From a virus: 64,000 nt of DNA. A program made the position numbers and the translations under genes. Where the stretch lies: IMG/VR virus record IMGVR_UViG_3300036832_000974, positions 24,796-88,795 of that record; one strand, written 5' to 3'. Under the pieces are notes generated by a model. That model was given only the letters and a program-made list of their open reading frames with translations, was not told where the DNA came from and searched no databases. Shown piece after piece: positions 10,601 to 18,180 of this stretch (positions within the stretch are counted from its first letter, which is position 1; every line of letters starts with the position of its first letter).

Positions 10601-13505
10601 TTCGCGTGTCAAAGGTCGATGCCATCAATGACGATGATGCACCGCCACCACTGCCCCTGAGCTCGTACGGGAAGATCGGAAACACACCGCTGCATATCGC
10701 TGGCGTGTCGAGCGTGATCGTCCCCGGCGAGCCCACCGCCCCGGCAGTTACGGAAGCGATCCGGGTCCCGTCAGCGATCGGCCATCGCGCGTCGTCGCCC
10801 GCATTGTAGCGCGGCGAGAAGAACGGGTCGCCCGCCGCGTAGTAGGTGGCAAGCTCGCCGCCGTTGCCGTCGCCAAGATTGACGTTAGTGACGCTGGTGC
10901 TGCCCTTCTCGAAGGTGCCGAAGAACAGCTTGAGCGGGATCACCGCGCCGGTCTTGACGAGGACAGTGTATCCCGACAGCGCGAGATCGGTGTTCGCGTT
11001 GGAAAGGAAGTTGTAGGCGTCAGAGCCGTAGCCACCCACCGTCCTGATGTTGTTCTGCTGCTGGGTCGTGATGACATAGTGATTGTCTGCACCGGTCGGG
11101 CCAGCCACAGCGGTGACGACAAAGCTCGTGCCGGTATTGATATGGTAGAGAATGTCGCCGACATCGATCCGGTACATCGCACCGACCGAAGTCTGATAGG
11201 CGCCGAAATAGCCGAACGTCATCACGTCACCAGCGTAGGATGGAGCTACTGGCGTCGCGCCGCTGTCAGTCATCGCGATGAGCGCTTCCGACGGCACCGT
11301 GATCTGCCACTCGCGACCCTGGCTGTCGACGTAACGCTTGACATATTGGGACATCGGCGTCCGAAAACCGGTCGCAATAGAAACTTCGTCCTTGTTGAAG
11401 AACTGAACGCTTCCGCCATCCGCGGGATAATAGCTTGATCGCATCGCCTCACTGGCGTGGGAGACGTCATTAAAGTTGGCATAGTTGCCAATGGTGCTGT
11501 TGAAGCGGCCACCGCCCAACAGCATGCCACCGCAGTAGTTGATGGCCTGCCTCAAGGCTGGCGTTGAAAAATTCTGCGTCGCCCCGTACTGCAAGCCACC
11601 GCGGAACGACAGCGCCGCGCCTTGGGCAGCGAGAGTTGAGATGCGGGAATGGCCAACCCAAGTCGTGCCGATGAAAGTGATCGAAGTGTAGGAAGTGGAC
11701 GTGAGGATCGATGGTGGTATGAAATTCTGCACGCCATCCTGAAGATCGATCAGCCCACCGGTGAAGACGACGCTGCTACCTACCGGTGAGCCAGCCATTA
11801 ACGTGCCAAGACGGACCGTCGACTCGCAGTAGAGCTGGTTGATCACCAGCGGACCGGAAGACATTCCGATATCGAAAATCTGATAGGAAGCGCCGCCCGA
11901 GCAGTTGTCGATCGGCCCACCAAGGATACCGTTCGCGACACCGAAATGGGTGTTAGTTAGGAAGGTGTGACTCACATTGAAATTGTTGTTGCGTAGCTCG
12001 ACGTTGCGCGACTGCGTGTGGCACACCGCGATGTGATAGACGTTCCCCCACAGATTGTTGTTGCGGATGCGGGTGAAGTCGGCGTTGCCGTCGGCGTTGG
12101 GCTTGACGCAGATGCCGACGCCGAAGCCCTCGATGCTGCATTCTTCGATCGTCACGTCAGACGACGCCCCGTCACCATACTGCGTGGTTCGTCCCGTCCA
12201 TGCAGGGTAGATGCGGTCAGGGTAGTGGTCGGTCGGCTGAGACCCGCAGTAGGCGTCGATGGTCACGCCAGCGTAGGGCGAGTGCTGCTGCAGTCCGCCG
12301 GGATTTGATCCCGACGGCGTCAATCCCGGCGCCAGCCAATCGTCGCGATTCGGCGAGAGCGGATACGGGACGAGACCTGTTTGGGTCTGAGTAGCCCACA
12401 GGAAATTTCTGCCCTTGATGCGGAAGCCGCGAAGCAGCCCCATCCGCATGCCCATGAAATTGATGCAGGGCCGATCGGTCTTCGACGGGATCAGCAGGGT
12501 GCCACCGCCAACGTAGCTGCCACGTAAATTGGCAGCAACCAGTTGCAGTGAAGTGAGACCATTCCAGCCGAGATGGATAGTCTCATCGAGCCTGAACGGC
12601 CCATCTGGCACTCTCACCACGTTGTGGTAATTCTGCAGCGCGAAGTCGACGGCAGCCTGCAGCATCGGCGCATTATCGGTGCCGGTCACTGTATCGCGCC
12701 AGCACAAGAACTTCAGGTTAGTGCCAGCCGGAACGGCGCGCGAGACCGTGATGCTGGTGTTGGTGACAACGCTGACAACGGTGGCGTCGGTCGCCATCGC
12801 GTTGGCACCCATGCTCGCCCAGTTGAAGTTGCCGATGTGCATGCCGGACACCACACCGGTGGTGTCCGAAGTGGTTATCACCGTGGTGCCGTTAGCCGTC
12901 GCCGTGATGATGCCAACACCCCAGTCCATCGTCTGGGCGCCGTCCGGCACCATGCCGAACTCACCGGCGTTGACCGGACTGGTCGAGTACATCGGCGCGA
13001 ACAGCTGCCCGCCGACCGTGACCTCGCCGTACAGCCCGAGCGTCGATGCCACCGGCTTGAAGCTTAGTGGCACTGCCTCTTGGTATGCCGGCGGCGGCCA
13101 CGTCCCCATCATGTTGCGGATGCGGACCTCGGTGACATTGGCCGGAATGGTGCCTGACGCCAGAAAGTCGGCCTTGGTGTTGAACGCCATCACCGACGAC
13201 GACAGGCTGGTGAGATCCTCGGCGAGCAGCACGAACGCCACCCGCGCGGCACCTGAGAGCACGATCGCTGCGTTGCTGTTGCTGGACCCGATCGGGCCCC
13301 GCGTCATCACCGTGCCACCGCTGCCAATGATGCCGCGCCCGTACTCGTAGTTCGATCCGTCGATGATGGAATAGGAAACCTCGGTGCCGTCAGCGACGCC
13401 AGCTTGCGACGGCGTCCGCTTGCCGGTGAGCGGCAGCCCAACGGTGAGCGAACCGGTGCCCGTCGTTGGCGTACTGAACTGAACCAGATCGACGAATGCG
13501 GACAT
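7644..13505 (-). CDS. Giant tail fibre/spike with two beta-helix modules
   Basis: The product is 1,953 residues. ATG 13505 fits the GGAGG spacing better than the adjacent ATG at 13508. Residues 1-110 are the anchor domain shared with the gene at 6283-7644. A first pectate-lyase-superfamily-like module begins near residue 185 (MVPDGAQTMDWG, then DNAPMLQAAVDFA and VVRVPDGPFRL). A second module of the same type begins near residue 1035 (VAGVYADQSTDDSATLNAAL, then LLLPPSV). The last ~110 residues form a Gly/Thr-rich tip. Two depolymerase-like modules in one chain suggest recognition of two glycans or a long spike. A third of the fibre cassette is this one gene. Enzymatic activity is unproven. Confidence 0.8.
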   Translation of the reverse strand: MSAFVDLVQFSTPTTGTGSLTVGLPLTGKRTPSQAGVADGTEVSYSIIDGSNYEYGRGIIGSGGTVMTRGPIGSSNSNAAIVLSGAARVAFVLLAEDLTSLSSSVMAFNTKADFLASGTIPANVTEVRIRNMMGTWPPPAYQEAVPLSFKPVASTLGLYGEVTVGGQLFAPMYSTSPVNAGEFGMVPDGAQTMDWGVGIITATANGTTVITTSDTTGVVSGMHIGNFNWASMGANAMATDATVVSVVTNTSITVSRAVPAGTNLKFLCWRDTVTGTDNAPMLQAAVDFALQNYHNVVRVPDGPFRLDETIHLGWNGLTSLQLVAANLRGSYVGGGTLLIPSKTDRPCINFMGMRMGLLRGFRIKGRNFLWATQTQTGLVPYPLSPNRDDWLAPGLTPSGSNPGGLQQHSPYAGVTIDAYCGSQPTDHYPDRIYPAWTGRTTQYGDGASSDVTIEECSIEGFGVGICVKPNADGNADFTRIRNNNLWGNVYHIAVCHTQSRNVELRNNNFNVSHTFLTNTHFGVANGILGGPIDNCSGGASYQIFDIGMSSGPLVINQLYCESTVRLGTLMAGSPVGSSVVFTGGLIDLQDGVQNFIPPSILTSTSYTSITFIGTTWVGHSRISTLAAQGAALSFRGGLQYGATQNFSTPALRQAINYCGGMLLGGGRFNSTIGNYANFNDVSHASEAMRSSYYPADGGSVQFFNKDEVSIATGFRTPMSQYVKRYVDSQGREWQITVPSEALIAMTDSGATPVAPSYAGDVMTFGYFGAYQTSVGAMYRIDVGDILYHINTGTSFVVTAVAGPTGADNHYVITTQQQNNIRTVGGYGSDAYNFLSNANTDLALSGYTVLVKTGAVIPLKLFFGTFEKGSTSVTNVNLGDGNGGELATYYAAGDPFFSPRYNAGDDARWPIADGTRIASVTAGAVGSPGTITLDTPAICSGVFPIFPYELRGSGGGASSSLMASTFDTRTVAMAANIAPSLNAIHTSGYRTVGDGGGANYKRVSSINPSKAPYSFTSADGAHWEYIPEAIGWNAKVAGVYADQSTDDSATLNAALLPFQDPGTILNGGSLTATLLLPPSVMMLKHPVILCGNNGISIKILGQSQSASGGTVSSCFAWQGSGYPSMFIIYGANQIIIEAVNFVSIGMDYTTFSDLVNTVHITADNTMNNFGAIHLAAAVTAGTNRTFTCDMMINDHPWTSPGVQPGASVGVGLGTAAFEIVYVKAIVSQYAFVADCVNDHAVGEKVGGGTPCNNITFNRCVFATGVLAHNSTAVLCGNQIQQTVQAAQIIFDSCEVLGGIKNATVTIAAGNPLVVTDTAHGLTMGRAVKIDDANSGLTYYAIPIDADHYHLALPVYNFQFPTITDAFATLMPNASPGVVHWPGHGLAANTPVVFQTDGSLPSTIVGGPLYSTDITHGNNYYVSATGLATDTFQVSATPGGASINFTGTQYGNHKVFAGKVPLVGTTRSGTTVRSIKGHSGFRTIVGGNIKNFFIFNTVFGHLDYGFDGDPVSGSCELFFPSFAGDTLSDIRANGASNIHITSAETESCGMFLTAVGGAGQINATLVQNSYQCTMPADGVVIQWPGNLTMINNVFMNGARDACFLENPAVGMSPKIVCTDISSLNSHPVIPITASISTTGGVSTLNVTAVAAGFPGFGPTWQIRFYRSPGSGNSMETAQISNYGTGSGGVGTYTLDRDMGTVSSKGMTVVQILGAQEPGGVTSIGNSFANTGGTQGVPVYYDGSMNPYDPNDEFPTSTFPHSKWAVQQINDYGDTGKIPTSFGALQTLSTGLGQNVQGSGLIAHSQGILTDGVTSITIPFTSINSAGVTTVDISLGAIPMRSKITGIVADVARVFTGAGTCTMQVGTTSGGTDLLKAFDCTTVVRGGTKGNVKGIADADYGVNLAKATMPTADGFCPGWDGPTGTMQMSVRFIGATALTGLTDGSVTIYISTRRYH

Positions 13506-15466
13506 CATCCCTCCAGCGCGGCCGACACCGCGTCAATCACCGCTGGCCAGTCGCGGAAACGCGGCTGCCGGAAGATCTTCATTCGCGGATACCAGATCGT
13601 GGTTTCGCCGCTGAGCCCCCACCGGAAGTCAGGATCGTAGGAAAGCAACAGCCACGTCGGCACGCCGAGCGCTCCGGCAAGATGCGCAATCACGGTGTCG
13701 ACGGTGATGACGAGATCAAGCGCCTTGATCGCCGCCGCGGTGGTGGCGAAGCTTTCAAACTGCCCGGTGTTCTCCAGCGAGAAAAACGGCCCGTGCTTCT
13801 TGACCAGTGGCGCCAGCAGCTTCTGCGGAATGTCGCGGGTGTAGGGCCGCTCGCTGGTGGCGCTGCCGACGCCGCACAGCCCGATCCTCGCCTCGTTCAT
13901 CGGGTGGCGACCGAACGCAAACGAATGGTTGCCCTGGCCGCGCCAGTTGTCGACCAGCATCGGATCGACCTTGAGATAGGGCGCATCAATCCGAATGAGA
14001 TCCTCGTCGGCATCAAGCACGCTCGGCACCGACGGCAACGGCAGGTGGAAACCATAGCGCGGCAGCGATCGCCGCAGCCGGTGGATTGCGTACTGCGGCA
14101 GGCCGAGCAGACCGCGCGAATCCTCGAACAGCTCGTAAAGCTCGGGCTGCACCTCAAGAACAGCGTTCGGCGCACGCTGCAACACGTAGCGCATGAACCG
14201 CGCAAACATGATGGTATCGCCATAGCCCTGTTCCGACCAGATCAGCACCGGCGCTTGCGTCGGCGTGCCGTCCCACGGCGGGCAATCGTGCACGCGGTTT
14301 GCCCCGATCAGATGCGGATGCGGCTGGCCACTGCGCAGCTCGTAGCCCTTCCAGCCCTGCCGCCAGCGACCAGCTTGCAGATCGTGCAACGCTCGCACGT
14401 GCAGGGTCGGCTTGTGCTCTGGATTGATCCGCAGATTGGTCTCGATCAGCGCCGCCGCCTTGTCGGTGCGCTGCATCAGCTGCTCGTAATGCGCCACCAG
14501 CAGCCGCGACATCAGGTCGTTCGGATCGCGCTCGATCACCCGGCTGAACCGGGCGATTTCGCGGTCGAACATCTGATCGTCCTGGCGGATGTCCGCGACC
14601 TCATCGAGATTGTTGACGCTCCACGGCTTGCCGTCACTAGCGCCCTCCTCGGGAACGCACAGCATCATGATCGACATCAGCACGCCGAAGATGTTGCGCT
14701 TCTCGCCGCGGAAGTTGCCGGGATTGAAGTGATACGGCCGGTGCCAATACATGCGATAGCCGTACTCGACCAGCTGCGCGATCAGCGCTTCGGACAGGTC
14801 CGGATCCTCGTTCTCGATGTAGATGATCGGCCGGCAGCGCTTGATGGTCTGCTCGGCGCCGCGCAGCACCTGCAGCTCATGGCGATCGACATCGATCTTG
14901 ATGAACTGCAGCCGCTGCAGGCCGAGGCTGTCGATCGTCATGCAGTTGATTTCAAAATCGCCAGTGTTGATCTCAGGGCGGCAGTAGGCGTGCAACGCGT
15001 CCTGCTTTGACACCTTGATGGTGCCGGTATGGTCGCTCGCCGCACACGGGATCACCCGCGCCTGCCGCAGATTGTTGTTGGCGAGGTTCGACATCAGCAG
15101 CGGCACGTTGGTCGGCGACGCCTCGAATGCAATCACTTGCCCGGTCCATCCGACCAGCTTCGCCATCGGCACCGTGAATGCGCCGATGTTGGCGCCGACG
15201 TCGATGGCAACATGGCCGGGCCGCAAGCACTTCTTGAAGACGACGACCTCGCCCTCAGAGTATTCGCCATAGGTCGCCAGCGAGAGCCCGACCAGCTCGT
15301 CCTCGTCATAGATCGAGAAGGTGCCGTGGCGGGCCTCGATCTTGCGCGGGGAGAAGAACGTGGTCGGCAGTGGCTCGGGCTTCTGTCCCGGCCCTGGCAA
15401 CACCCCCATGGTGGGGATATCGAACACCGCGCCGCCGTTGACATACTCGACCTGTGGTTCCGACAT
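13505..15466 (-). CDS. FkbM-type methyltransferase fused to TPR/GT9-like glycosyltransferase
   Basis: The 653-residue product starts at ATG 15466, with AAGG four bases upstream; a GTG at 15487 has no ribosome site. Residues 35-260 look like an FkbM SAM-dependent methyltransferase: IDVGANIGAFT at 88-98 (SAM motif I), FEASP at 114-118 and IKIDVDRHE at 189-197. Residues ~300-380 are TPR-like helices (DPNDLMSRLLVAHYEQ, GRWRQGWKGYELRSG). Residues 395-653 match TPR-linked GT9/heptosyltransferase-like proteins: SEQGYGDTIMFARF at 411-424, VDTVIAHLAGALGVPTW at 589-605, WYPRMKIFRQ near 625-634. It leads the fibre cassette behind a terminator. It may decorate fibres or alter host surface sugar; substrate unknown. 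Confidence 0.83.
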   Translation of the reverse strand: MSEPQVEYVNGGAVFDIPTMGVLPGPGQKPEPLPTTFFSPRKIEARHGTFSIYDEDELVGLSLATYGEYSEGEVVVFKKCLRPGHVAIDVGANIGAFTVPMAKLVGWTGQVIAFEASPTNVPLLMSNLANNNLRQARVIPCAASDHTGTIKVSKQDALHAYCRPEINTGDFEINCMTIDSLGLQRLQFIKIDVDRHELQVLRGAEQTIKRCRPIIYIENEDPDLSEALIAQLVEYGYRMYWHRPYHFNPGNFRGEKRNIFGVLMSIMMLCVPEEGASDGKPWSVNNLDEVADIRQDDQMFDREIARFSRVIERDPNDLMSRLLVAHYEQLMQRTDKAAALIETNLRINPEHKPTLHVRALHDLQAGRWRQGWKGYELRSGQPHPHLIGANRVHDCPPWDGTPTQAPVLIWSEQGYGDTIMFARFMRYVLQRAPNAVLEVQPELYELFEDSRGLLGLPQYAIHRLRRSLPRYGFHLPLPSVPSVLDADEDLIRIDAPYLKVDPMLVDNWRGQGNHSFAFGRHPMNEARIGLCGVGSATSERPYTRDIPQKLLAPLVKKHGPFFSLENTGQFESFATTAAAIKALDLVITVDTVIAHLAGALGVPTWLLLSYDPDFRWGLSGETTIWYPRMKIFRQPRFRDWPAVIDAVSAALEG

Positions 15467-15487
15467 ATGACCTTGTCCCTGACGCAC

Positions 15488-15511
15488 AAAAAAACCGGCT
15501 CAAAGGCCGGT
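15488..15511 (-). terminator. Rho-independent terminator between tail block and fibre cassette
   Basis: Read on the minus strand, a 6-bp GC-rich stem ACCGGC/GCCGGT (15506-15511 and 15494-15499) with a six-base loop is followed by seven T residues (15494-15488). It stands 29 bases after the stop of the gene at 15541-15915 and 22 bases before the FkbM-GT start. It should reduce read-through from the tail operon into the fibre cassette. Confidence 0.85.
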
Positions 15512-15540
15512 CGAATGTCACAGATTGAGTTTGAGCTAAG

Positions 15541-15915
15541 TCATTGAGACGGTATGCGTATGTCAAAAGGCGTGAGCGTGAAGGTGTTCCCGGCGGTGAC
15601 CACTTGGGTTGCGCTCAACGTCCCGTGCGCGTGCAGGGTGCCTGCGGCATAGACCGCCCACCATGACGCCGTGCCGGACGTGGTAATGGTGCCGTCGCTG
15701 ACCGCCGTCGCCGTCACCCGGCGCCCGTTGGGCGTTCCAGCCGATGGCGCGCCGAACACCGCGCCAGCGCCCCAGCTCTTGAAGCCAAGCAGGCCGGTGG
15801 TTGCCGCGATCGCGATCGTGGTCGGCTCAGCCGAACAGACCGACAAGAATGCGCTTTCGGTGTCGAGGACATTGAGACCGAAGTCGAGGACACGATCTTC
15901 AAGCGAAGCAGCCAT
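15541..15915 (-). CDS. Small Ala/Thr/Gly-rich virion-associated protein, unknown
   Basis: The product has 124 residues and starts at ATG 15915 with AGGAG ten bases upstream. It is rich in Ala, Thr and Gly, lacks charged helices, and the C-terminal half looks like short beta strands (GTASWWAVYAAGTLHAHG, FTLTPFDIRIPSQ). No family was recognised. It follows the DUF3606 gene and ends just before a strong terminator, so it is probably the last gene of the tail operon. A minor tail or fibre-cap role is a guess from position. Confidence 0.7.
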   Translation of the reverse strand: MAASLEDRVLDFGLNVLDTESAFLSVCSAEPTTIAIAATTGLLGFKSWGAGAVFGAPSAGTPNGRRVTATAVSDGTITTSGTASWWAVYAAGTLHAHGTLSATQVVTAGNTFTLTPFDIRIPSQ

Positions 15916-15936
15916 GGTGTTTGCTCTCCTTGTGGA

Positions 15937-16104
15937 TTACGCGCGGCCAGCCAGCTCTTGCTCGGCCGCTTTGACCGAGGTGCCGACCTTGTTGACTACA
16001 GCCCTCAGCTCGTCCGGCGTGATGCCGAACTTGTCAGCCCAGTAGCGCAGATCATGCGGCTGATTAATGTTGATGTGCGCGCGCTTCGATAGATCATCAG
16101 GCAT
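15937..16104 (-). CDS. DUF3606 small protein
   Basis: The 55-residue product starts at ATG 16104 with GGAG upstream and ends in TAA at 15937. It begins MPDDLSKRAHININQPHD and continues with LRYWADKFGITPDELRAVV and KVGTSVKAAEQEL. This matches the DUF3606 family: a short strand followed by two helices, the W-x-x-K-F-G-I/V-x-x-x-x-L core and the K-V-G-x-S-V tail. Function is unknown. Such proteins are common in Bradyrhizobium and related Rhizobiales, so the gene hints at the host group. It sits 12 bases after gpD and 21 bases before the next gene. Confidence 0.85.
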   Translation of the reverse strand: MPDDLSKRAHININQPHDLRYWADKFGITPDELRAVVNKVGTSVKAAEQELAGRA

Positions 16105-16116
16105 GGGCTGCTGCTC

Positions 16117-17358
16117 CTATGGAACGTTGCCGAATACAGGTGGCGTCGGCGGCAGCGGCACGCCGCCAGGAAATTCTTTCTGCAGAAACTTCTCGTTCAT
16201 GGTGTAGGGCGGGGAGACGCCGTCCATGCCGGTGAGCTGCACGGCCTGCACGTCGAGCCACGTGATGTAGCCCTGGCGCGAATAGATGTGCTCGGCGACC
16301 TTGCACCAGTACACACCGTCGACCCCGGGCCGAGCACCGACGATCTGCACCGCGCAATTGCCCTGCGCGGTCGGCTCGCCGTTGATGACGATACGGCCGG
16401 TCCCTTGCTCTTGCCCCAAGCTTTCGTCGACGCCTTCGTTGTCGCCGCCAGCCTGCTGCTTGTTGGGCGCCGGGACTGGCAACCTGAACTTGGACGTACC
16501 GAGGTTGAACGGCGCGTTCTGGGTGACCTGCTGGGCCACCTCGTTCCACTTGCCAGCACCGACGTCGAAGAAATGCTGCGATGCTTCCTTCCACATCGAC
16601 GCCGCCGACAACGGCCTCAATCGCCAGCCGATCAGGTTCTTGCCCCACACCGCCTCGACCGACGGCGTAAAGGTGCCGTCGACGTTCTGGAAGTTTTGGG
16701 TGAACTCGCCGTTGGTGCCGCCCTTGACCCGAAACAACGCGCCCATCTCCTTCGCCAAGCGAGTGGCGAAGTGGTAATACGGCTCACCGGCTTGCTGCCA
16801 GTAATCGCGCTGCAGGTTCTTCCCATCAAAAAAAGAATGCACTTCGATGGTGTGGCCAGCTTTCTGTGCGGCCTCCTTGAGCACCTTCGAAACCGGAAGC
16901 GTTTCGCCCTGCTCGCCCTCTTTGGCACCTTCGCCCCAGCTTCTGTTCTTCTGCTCCTTGCCGCCGCGGAATTGCTCGGCGCCCCTGCCGTGGATCCACA
17001 TGCGGCGGCCACCCTGCTTGCGGCCAAAGCCGTGCTCGACGTCATGCACGACACCGTCCCACACCAGCATGTTTGTGCTGCTCTCACCGACCCAGCCGAA
17101 GAAAATCTTGAGGCTGGAGTCGAGCGGCGGAATCGGCAGGCGGCCATCGCGATCGTCCAGCTCGATCTCGGCTTGGTAATCAGCAACGTTCATGCCGGTC
17201 ATGGCCCGCACCTGAATCAAATGCGGGTCGAGCTTGTGGGTAACGTTGAGGCCGTTGACGACGATGGCGCAATACGCGCGCAAGCGGTTGCTCTGAACCT
17301 GATCGCCAATGAAGGGATCGTAAAGCTGGCCGAAAGCAGGGTCGCTCAGCGTTGGCAT
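16117..17358 (-). CDS. Baseplate hub / late control protein gpD-like
   Basis: The product has 413 residues and starts at ATG 17358 (MPTLSDPAFGQ), with GAGG five bases before. Residues ~25-110 follow the P2 gpD/VgrG N-terminal barrel (VTHKLDPHLIQVRAMTG, DYQAEIELDDRDGRLPIPPL, FGWVGE). Residues ~160-280 hold the second part (SKVLKEAAQKAGHTIEVH, YYHFATRLAKEMGALFRVKGG). The C terminus is Pro-rich. In P2, gpD is the trimeric hub linking tube and spike. The order gpU-gpX-gpD seen here is the P2 order, which supports the call. Confidence 0.85.
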   Translation of the reverse strand: MPTLSDPAFGQLYDPFIGDQVQSNRLRAYCAIVVNGLNVTHKLDPHLIQVRAMTGMNVADYQAEIELDDRDGRLPIPPLDSSLKIFFGWVGESSTNMLVWDGVVHDVEHGFGRKQGGRRMWIHGRGAEQFRGGKEQKNRSWGEGAKEGEQGETLPVSKVLKEAAQKAGHTIEVHSFFDGKNLQRDYWQQAGEPYYHFATRLAKEMGALFRVKGGTNGEFTQNFQNVDGTFTPSVEAVWGKNLIGWRLRPLSAASMWKEASQHFFDVGAGKWNEVAQQVTQNAPFNLGTSKFRLPVPAPNKQQAGGDNEGVDESLGQEQGTGRIVINGEPTAQGNCAVQIVGARPGVDGVYWCKVAEHIYSRQGYITWLDVQAVQLTGMDGVSPPYTMNEKFLQKEFPGGVPLPPTPPVFGNVP

Positions 17359-17365
17359 GATGACC

Positions 17366-17638
17366 TCATAGACGATATCCAAACTTGTCGGTCCACAGCG
17401 TGTCCTGCGCCATCGGTATTGGCTTTCCGGCAATCAAGGTTGGGTCGATGGGAACGCGAAGGTAGGTACCGACAGGAATGAACGGCGTCACCCGGTGGGC
17501 GAACGCCAGCTGCGGATTGAGGTCGAGCATCTGCTCGACAATGCCCGGCGCTTTGTTTCTGTACCGTTTCCACGCAATAAGATCGGCGGTGACGTATTCG
17601 CTTTCGACCTTCCATAGCTCGAAGCTGGTGATCGCCAT
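17366..17638 (-). CDS. Tail protein X (gpX, LysM-like)
   Basis: This 90-residue protein carries the short LysM-like pattern of P2 gpX: V-T-A-D-L-I-A-W-K-R-Y near residues 16-26, GIVEQMLDLNPQLA at 32-45 and IPVGTYLRVPI at 54-64. gpX homologues bind or complete the tail tube or hub. TGATG coupling to gpU upstream and a 7-base gap to gpD downstream fit the P2 gene order. Confidence 0.85.
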   Translation of the reverse strand: MAITSFELWKVESEYVTADLIAWKRYRNKAPGIVEQMLDLNPQLAFAHRVTPFIPVGTYLRVPIDPTLIAGKPIPMAQDTLWTDKFGYRL

Positions 17639-18180
17639 CAGCTGCCAGCTCCCGTGGTGCGCCAGATCTGGTTGAGATAGCCGTCAGCCTCTGGCACCGG
17701 CACCCGCGCCATCGTCGCCTCGAACGCGATCTGCTGACCAACACCTTCGGACGACAGGAATGTATGGGCGCGCACCAACCGCTCGCAGATGAACCAACCG
17801 AGAATCTCGCCGTTGCCGCGGACCAGCTGGTGAGCAACACCAGCGCGGCGCATGGCGTTGAAGTGCTCCAGCTCGTTCATGCCGCCGATGCGATATGGGA
17901 AAATCTTGCCACGTAGAAAAATCTGCTCGTCGTTCTCGCCAACCCACTCACGATAGATCGCCGCGCCAGCGATTTCCTTGTGAGCCCAATCCGATGCGGT
18001 CTCGTGGTCCAGCTCATGGATGTTGAGGGGAAAGACCTGAATCTGGACCGTTCCCCACTGGTACAACGTCGAGATATCGCCGCCCTCGCTGGTCGTGGTC
18101 GGCGCATACCAGCCGCTGCCATCCGGCTTGGTCGATTGGTAGTTCGGCTTGGTGGTGGTAGGGGTTGTCGTGAGCGCCAT
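17638..18180 (-). CDS. Tail protein U (gpU)
   Basis: The 180-residue product matches the P2 gpU family: LYQWGTVQIQVFPLNIHELD near residues 39-58, DWAHKEIAGAAIYREWVGEN at 64-83, FLRGKIFPYRIGGMNELE, HQLVRGNGEILGWFI and EGVGQQIAFEATMARVPVPE near 144-163. An extra Thr/Pro-rich N terminus of ~35 residues precedes the core. gpU forms a ring at the tail end in P2-like phages. It starts immediately after the tape-measure stop. Confidence 0.88.
   Translation of the reverse strand: MALTTTPTTTKPNYQSTKPDGSGWYAPTTTSEGGDISTLYQWGTVQIQVFPLNIHELDHETASDWAHKEIAGAAIYREWVGENDEQIFLRGKIFPYRIGGMNELEHFNAMRRAGVAHQLVRGNGEILGWFICERLVRAHTFLSSEGVGQQIAFEATMARVPVPEADGYLNQIWRTTGAGS

Noticed and set aside
13496-15010. A 504-residue plus-strand frame opposite the FkbM-GT gene
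   Set aside because: The minus strand carries recognisable motifs over the same bases; the plus frame is a shadow with Arg/His-rich, unstructured sequence.
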